Of a stretch of 9,213 nt of DNA, positions 6,286 to 9,213 are shown piece after piece. The notes beneath the pieces were generated by a model, which was not told where the DNA came from, ran no database searches, and saw only the letters and a list, made by a program, of their open reading frames with translations. Source of the stretch: Lachnospiraceae bacterium. GTDB taxonomy: Bacteria > Bacillota_A > Clostridia > Lachnospirales > Lachnospiraceae. Both the position numbers and the translations under genes were made by a program. Location of the stretch: the NCBI GenBank assembly GCA_004556565.1, contig SFGN01000079.1, forward strand, positions 1-9,213, read 5' to 3'. How positions within the stretch are numbered: the first letter of the stretch is position 1; each line of letters begins with the position of its first letter.

Positions 6286-6336
6286 TTGACATTATAGTCA
6301 TATGATGACTATAATAAACCTACCTCAGAAAGGGAG
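6286..6336 (+). promoter_or_regulatory. Strong sigma-70 promoter with a 25-bp palindromic operator, plus ribosome binding site
   Basis: TTGACA (6286-6291) and TATAAT (6310-6315) are both perfect, separated by 18 bases. ATTATAGTCAT (6291-6301), ATG, and ATGACTATAAT (6305-6315) make a palindrome with perfect 11-bp arms filling the spacer and the -10 box. A repressor bound there would block the promoter. AAAGGGAG (6329-6336) lies 8 bases before the start codon at 6345. This arrangement is typical of tight autoregulation by a small repressor such as a ribbon-helix-helix protein. Confidence 0.8.
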
Positions 6337-6344
6337 ATTATACT

Positions 6345-6509
6345 ATGTCATATAATCGTTACAAAAATACGCAAAAAAGAAAAAATTATCTATTAATCCA
6401 TAATAAGGAAAAGTATGATAGAGTATCTATCATACTTCCAAAAGGAACAAAAGAAAAAATAAAAAGGCTAGATATTTTAAACCGTACCCTTTGTCAAGGA
6501 CATTTTTAA
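6345..6509 (+). pseudogene. RHH-type DNA-binding protein gene truncated by the right-hand IS
   Basis: The frame gives 54 residues. Residues 22-44 (KEKYDRVSIILPKGTKEKIK) resemble the beta strand and first helix of Arc/CopG-like ribbon-helix-helix proteins found on Firmicutes mobile elements, preceded by a basic N-terminus. The second helix, usually containing a Ser-x-Asn-x-Phe-Ile type segment, is missing. From codon 45 or so the frame runs into the IS end and stops at 6507-6509 (ILNRTLCQGHF). Without the second helix the fold cannot be complete, so I call it broken. Its promoter and ribosome binding site remain intact. The missing 3' part is not recognisable beyond the IS. Confidence 0.65.
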
Positions 6510-6518
6510 GAGAAAGAG

Positions 6519-6552
6519 AGAAGCAGCAGTTCCTGCCGGAACCGCTGCTTCT
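6519..6552 (-). terminator. Intrinsic terminator at the end of the right IS
   Basis: Arms 6519-6533 and 6538-6552 form a 15-bp stem with one G-U pair on the minus strand and a 4-base loop, followed on that strand by CTCTTTCTCTT. It is the counterpart of 25-58, with base changes that keep pairing. It follows the orfB stop by 9 bases and points into the aci1/recombinase segment. Confidence 0.8.
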
Positions 6553-6561
6553 TAGTTTTTA

Positions 6562-7530
6562 TTAAAATATCCTCAATGGGTAAAGGCCTGTTTTTACATA
6601 CTCATAATACTCGTTTGGGGATAGCTTGGCTAACTTCCACTGGTACCTATCGTTATTGTAGTAATCCATCCACCTATCTATTTCAGCTCTTAAGGCCTCA
6701 AAGTCTTTGCATTTAGATATATGTATTTCGTCCTTCATGTGTCCATAAAAGCTCTCTTGTGGTGCGTTATCCCAACAATTTCCTCTTCTTGACATGGATT
6801 GCCTAAGATTAGCATCATGGACTAACTGCATAAATTTATAACTTGTATAGTGTGAACCCTGGTCGGAATGAATTATAGTTTCACTAGAGATTTCATTACC
6901 ATGCTTTGCTAGTACCATATTAACAGTTTCCAACACAAAATCTATTGCCAGAGAATCACTCAGACAATATCCTAATACTTGCATTGTATAGGAGTCTAGA
7001 ATTGTAGATAAATAACAGTATTTATCATTTAATGGTATGTAAGTTATATCTGTTAACAATACTTTTCTAGGTCCATGTTCTTTAAATTCCCGGTTCAAAA
7101 GATTAGGAGCAACCTTATTGGTTCTCAAAGCTCTTACCATTTGCCTGTATGGATTTGGCTTTCTAATTGGGCATCTCAAATTGTACTTTACCATTAGCCG
7201 CCTTATCTTTTTAAGATTCATCAGCACTGGCTTCTCCAAATGTAACAACCTCATATGGATGCCGCGAATGCCTTTGTCATAGCCCTTAAATTTATATGCC
7301 TCAAGAATTTTACTAAAATCTGCTCTATCCTTCTGTTCATGTTCATTACGGGAATCCATATTGCTTAACCAATTATAGTATCCAGATCTAGTAACATGAG
7401 CGAGTTTACATAAATGGGACACTTTCAATTGATTATCTGGCTTAGATACTAAATCATGAATCAATTGAAATTTTCTATTCGACAACCCAAGAGATATTTC
7501 ACGTGCTAGTCTGATTTGTCCAAAGAGCAC
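6562..7530 (-). CDS. IS3-family transposase OrfB
   Basis: The DDE integrase-type catalytic subunit, 322 residues as an open frame from GTG 7530. The catalytic triad is D161 (LLTDITY), D223 (HSDQGSHYTS) and E259 (APQESFYG), with a 35-residue D-E spacing. An HTH_21-like region lies at about 75-135. The frame overlaps the end of orfA by 25 bases in the -1 frame. The functional product is therefore expected to be an OrfAB fusion made by frameshifting at 7533-7539, not an independent protein from 7530. All conserved residues are present, so the IS may still be active. The gene is strongly AT-rich compared with the recombinases. Confidence 0.95.
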   Translation of the reverse strand: MLFGQIRLAREISLGLSNRKFQLIHDLVSKPDNQLKVSHLCKLAHVTRSGYYNWLSNMDSRNEHEQKDRADFSKILEAYKFKGYDKGIRGIHMRLLHLEKPVLMNLKKIRRLMVKYNLRCPIRKPNPYRQMVRALRTNKVAPNLLNREFKEHGPRKVLLTDITYIPLNDKYCYLSTILDSYTMQVLGYCLSDSLAIDFVLETVNMVLAKHGNEISSETIIHSDQGSHYTSYKFMQLVHDANLRQSMSRRGNCWDNAPQESFYGHMKDEIHISKCKDFEALRAEIDRWMDYYNNDRYQWKLAKLSPNEYYEYVKTGLYPLRIF

Positions 7531-7919
7531 AGCTTTTTTAAGAAATCTACCTCCTGTCTAAGATATGAGAGTTCGTACTGCATAGATGCTATCGCTGCCT
7601 CGAATGGCAAATCGCTATAATTTTTATTCTTAGGTGGAGGCTTTACTTCACCACCAACTCCCTGAGTGAGAGGTTTTCCAGATTCCATTGCCTTCTTTAG
7701 CTTAAAAGTGAAGTTGTTTATTCTGTAAGCACCTAAAATATTAGGGTCATATCCTAACTCCTTAAAAATAGACACTGGTGAAAAACCTTGAAGGTAAAGT
7801 TTCCAAAATTTCTCCTTAAACTCTACCGTCAATAATAACATGTTATAAGTTACTCTGTAGGTGTATGGATTCTTACGTAACAGCTCCATTTCCTCTTCAG
7901 TAAAGCGCTTTACAGCCAT
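7506..7919 (-). CDS. IS3-family transposase OrfA (helix-turn-helix subunit)
   Basis: Product of 137 residues. The start is ATG 7919, with GGAGG (7928-7932) 8 bases upstream; an in-frame GTG at 7928 would overlap the ribosome binding site. Residues 25-60 (LLTVEFKEKFWKLYLQGFSP...) form the HTH region that recognises IS ends. The C-terminal part (about 100-130) is a leucine-zipper-like helix (FEAAIASMQYELSYLRQEVD) used for multimerisation in IS3 enzymes. Its 3' end carries the slippery site for OrfAB production. A -10-like TATACT lies upstream at 7946-7951 on the minus strand; the -35 is not clear. Confidence 0.9.
   Translation of the reverse strand: MAVKRFTEEEMELLRKNPYTYRVTYNMLLLTVEFKEKFWKLYLQGFSPVSIFKELGYDPNILGAYRINNFTFKLKKAMESGKPLTQGVGGEVKPPPKNKNYSDLPFEAAIASMQYELSYLRQEVDFLKKLCSLDKSD
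7533..7555 (-). promoter_or_regulatory. Programmed -1 ribosomal frameshift site of the right IS
   Basis: On the minus strand the heptamer A AAA AAG (7539-7533) is in phase with orfA codons (TTA AAA AAG, Leu-Lys-Lys). AGGAGG (7555-7550) lies exactly 10 bases upstream, the usual place for a Shine-Dalgarno-like stimulator. After slipping, the frame continues as KKAVLFGQIRL into OrfB. A short stem downstream (GTGCT/AGCAC, between 7530 and 7503) may also help. Confidence 0.85.
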
Positions 7920-7990
7920 TTTGAGCACCTCCGCCTTTTATCCATAGTATAACATACAGTTTGGGAAAAAGTCGCTCAAAAACGATTTAA

Positions 7991-8182
7991 GACCAAGGAA
8001 AAGAAAAAAGTGTCCATTTTTAGGGATTGACCAAAAGAAAGCTGTCCAATTCTAGTATTTTTCTTGAAAACTGTCCAAAGTAACTCTCTTTTCGTTCTCT
8101 CTTAGTGTCCAGATTTAAACAATAAGTTAAAGGGACACTTAAGTCATAAATGCAAATATAATTCATGTAGACTATGTTGCTT
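7991..8182. repeat. Gene-free stretch with four TGTCCA direct repeats about 30 bp apart
   Basis: No open frame of note occurs on either strand. TGTCCA occurs at 8011, 8043, 8072 and 8106 (spacings 32, 29 and 34). An inverted GGACA follows at about 8135, so AGTGTCC and GGACACT bracket 8105-8140. The motif resembles the GTCC/GGAC core of IS3-family ends. These may therefore be transposase-binding sites, relics of several IS ends, or operators. A further TGTCCA lies at 8219. Confidence 0.5.
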
Positions 8183-8241
8183 TAATGCCCATATCGCTTT
8201 CTATACTACCTACCAAACTGTCCATGACTATGGGTACATTA
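8183..8241 (+). other. Imperfect stem-loop in the spacer before the amidase
   Basis: TAATGCCCATA (8183-8193) pairs with TATGGG (8229-8234) and CATTA (8237-8241), with a two-base bulge. The loop holds tandem CTACC motifs that could pair with GGTAG further down (8274-8278). It is part of a structured, non-coding stretch up to 8380. Confidence 0.4.
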
Positions 8242-8253
8242 TATTAACATCAG

Positions 8254-8301
8254 AGGCGTTCTACCGCAGTATAGGTAGAGCGCCTTTTGCCTACGCTCTA
8301 C
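8254..8301 (+). terminator. Intrinsic terminator with an overlapping competing hairpin
   Basis: AGGCGTTCTACC (8254-8265) pairs with GGTAGAGCGCCT (8274-8285) through 12 bp with one G-U pair, followed by TTTT (8285-8288). GTAGAGCG (8275-8282), inside the second arm, can instead pair perfectly with CGCTCTAC (8294-8301). The upstream gene it once served is not in the window. Confidence 0.65.
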
Positions 8302-8330
8302 TTCTACCGTACTTTACGTCTAACCTCTAG

Positions 8331-8380
8331 GTAGTAATCTAAAGAACAAGGTTACTACTAGCTTACGCTAGTAGTTTTTA
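8331..8380 (+). terminator. Second intrinsic terminator, overlapped by an antiterminator-like stem
   Basis: ACTACTAGC (8354-8362) pairs perfectly with GCTAGTAGT (8367-8375), with a TTAC loop and a T run at 8375-8379. The upstream segment GTAGTAA (8331-8337) can pair with TTACTAC (8352-8358). That pairing uses the first arm of the terminator and would prevent it. Confidence 0.7.
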
Positions 8381-8445
8381 TCACAGCCAAAAGAAATAAA
8401 GACAGAAAGAAAAAATTATAAAAAAGAAAGAGAGAAAAAAGAAAA

Positions 8446-8571
8446 CTCAATGTATTAATGGCTAAAAAACAATCAAAAGTCAGACAAAGAAAAAAAATCT
8501 AAAAAATTTTTTAAAAATATTTATTATGTGTGTCTGACTTTTACCCTAAAAAAAGCCATTAATAGAGTGAG
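8446..8571. repeat. 126-bp interrupted inverted repeat upstream of the amidase
   Basis: The outer arms are 8446-8463 and 8554-8571, matching at 16 of 18 positions and including a perfect ATTAATGGCT/AGCCATTAAT. The inner arms are AAAAGTCAGACA (8475-8486) and TGTCTGACTTTT (8531-8542), perfect over 12 bp. Outer and inner arms are separated by exactly 11 unmatched bases on both sides. The centre is very AT-rich and contains the palindrome AAAAAATTTTTT (8501-8512). It could be a miniature mobile element, an extended RNA hairpin, a replication or packaging site, or an invertible segment; the sequence does not decide. Confidence 0.75.
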
Positions 8572-8667
8572 AGGCAAAAACAACACGCTCCCGCCTCTTG
8601 CCCAAAGCAGAATCCGGATATGCAAGTAAGCGCATGGGAGAAAAAATACAAAGGAGCTTTTTGATAT

Positions 8668-9213
8668 ATGCTTGTAACAAATCCCCGCAGAATTAATCAT
8701 GAACAGCTGCGAATCTTGGCTAAGAATGCCAAAGGCGGTATCACTCACATCTATCTGCATTGGACGGCAGGAACCTACGACCAGGTTTTTGATGATTACC
8801 ACATCAACATCGGCGAGCATGGCGAGCTTTACCTCACCTGCAACATGCTGCGCGAATATAAATCGCATACCTGGCGTCGCAACAGTCGCTCCATTGGCGT
8901 CACTCTCTGTTGCGCTAAGGATGCAATCCTTGCCTACAAATGCAATCCTGTGTTTGGCGCATATCCACCGACTGAACTTCAAGTAGAACAGATGGCGATT
9001 GTAGTCGCTATCCTGTGTCACGAGTTGGAACTGGAAATCAATAATGATACAGTTCTGACTCATGCCGAAGCAGCCAGTCGCGACCAATATGGTCCCGGTC
9101 AAGGTGATCCCGATATGCGCTGGGATTTGTACATGCTCAAAGGCATGCCGGAAACGAGGGCCCTGCGCCCGGGAGGCGTGCTGCTGCGAAAAAAGGCTCT
9201 GGCGTATTTGCAC
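8668..9213 (+). CDS. N-acetylmuramoyl-L-alanine amidase (phage endolysin type), 3' end outside the window
   Basis: This enzyme cleaves the amide bond between muramic acid and the stem peptide of peptidoglycan. The frame is open from ATG 8668 to the edge (182 residues seen), with AAGGAG (8651-8656) 11 bases upstream. The Amidase_2/PGRP fold shows as YLHWTAGTYDQVF (29-41) with likely zinc ligand H31, and THAEAASRDQYGP (131-143) with H132. RRNSRSIGVTLCC lies at 70-82, and GDPDMRWDL at 146-154 has an aspartate as third ligand candidate. There is no signal peptide, which fits an endolysin released through a holin. Isolated amidases of this type are common in Negativicutes prophages, so I read the right flank as prophage. 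The gene is GC-balanced, unlike the AT-rich spacer before it. Confidence 0.88.
   Translation, partial: MLVTNPRRINHEQLRILAKNAKGGITHIYLHWTAGTYDQVFDDYHINIGEHGELYLTCNMLREYKSHTWRRNSRSIGVTLCCAKDAILAYKCNPVFGAYPPTELQVEQMAIVVAILCHELELEINNDTVLTHAEAASRDQYGPGQGDPDMRWDLYMLKGMPETRALRPGGVLLRKKALAYLH

Larger units (their letters stand above)
6477..7990 (-). mobile_element. Complete IS3-family insertion sequence (right-hand copy)
   Basis: The element contains orfA, orfB and a frameshift site, all on the minus strand. Its 3' end (6477-6576) matches positions 1-100 in inverted orientation at 87 of 100 positions. That comparison places the inner end at about 6477. The outer end is less certain. TTAAATCGTTTTTG, read inward from 7990, shares its first nine bases with the end of the left copy (reverse complement of 92-100) and is my preferred choice, giving about 1.51 kb. 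An alternative is at about 8030, where GTGTCC...GGGATTGACCA also resembles an IS3-family end. I could not find a convincing target-site duplication for either. It interrupts the RHH-type gene. Confidence 0.75.

Noticed and set aside
8458..8502. Possible 14-codon gene MAKKQSKVRQRKKI inside the inverted repeat
   Set aside because: There is no ribosome binding site, it is very short, and both arms of the repeat give a similar start. The repeat explains it better.
8524..9213. Minus-strand open frame of 229 codons at the right edge
   Set aside because: It lies opposite the amidase, whose catalytic motifs and ribosome binding site fix the coding strand as plus.
1..9213. CRISPR array, tRNA or rRNA genes
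   Set aside because: I saw no regularly spaced repeat-spacer pattern, cloverleaf or ribosomal RNA sequence on either strand. The TGTCCA repeats are too short and too irregular for CRISPR.

Overview
The window looks like mobile DNA from a Negativicutes-type Firmicute of the gut or rumen (the Acidaminococcus/Megasphaera/Selenomonas kind). The main reason is the class A beta-lactamase at 1273-2127. I recognise it as ACI-1, first described in Acidaminococcus fermentans. From memory, aci1 has been reported on transposon-like segments inside tailed prophages of Negativicutes. The peptidoglycan amidase that starts at 8668 and runs off the right edge fits that setting, because it looks like a phage endolysin. 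The species cannot be fixed from sequence alone.

Layout. 1-100 is the 3' end of an IS3-family element whose body lies left of the window. It abuts, without a gap, a second and different IS3-family element (about 101-1134) that has lost its orfA and left end but keeps a full DDE transposase orfB. Next come the first 14 or so codons of a lost NarL/LuxR-type response regulator (1175-1216), a leader with two competing hairpins, and the beta-lactamase gene. A perfect 15-bp bidirectional terminator (2271-2313) separates aci1 from a convergent minus-strand operon read right to left: an HTH/zinc-ribbon protein (6156-5764), a 53-residue SHOCT-like protein (5771-5610), and two different large serine recombinases (5561-3882 and 3897-2329). 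The first two genes overlap, as do the two recombinase genes, so translation is probably coupled. Divergent from this operon is a strong promoter overlapped by a 25-bp palindrome. It drives a ribbon-helix-helix (RHH) type gene (6345-6509) that is cut off by the next IS.

That IS (about 6477-7990, minus strand) is a complete IS3-family element with orfA, orfB and a textbook -1 frameshift site. Its 3' end matches window positions 1-100 in inverted orientation at 87 of 100 positions. The aci1 plus recombinase segment therefore sits between two related but not identical, inward-ending IS copies. This resembles a composite transposon in layout, but the divergence argues against recent duplication of one IS.

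From 7991 to 8667 there is no convincing gene. The stretch is nonetheless dense in structure: four TGTCCA repeats about 30 bp apart, two intrinsic terminators each overlapped by a competing hairpin, a 60-base polypurine run, and a 126-bp interrupted inverted repeat just before the amidase. This spacer and the operator array at 6241-6315 are the least explained parts of the window.

How the parts may work together (inference): the serine recombinases could move a larger integrative element whose remaining genes were lost or interrupted by the IS. The HTH/zinc and RHH proteins would control the divergent promoters. aci1 was captured downstream of a truncated IS, whose end supplies a -35-like TTGACA. 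The whole assembly lies next to a prophage lysis gene.
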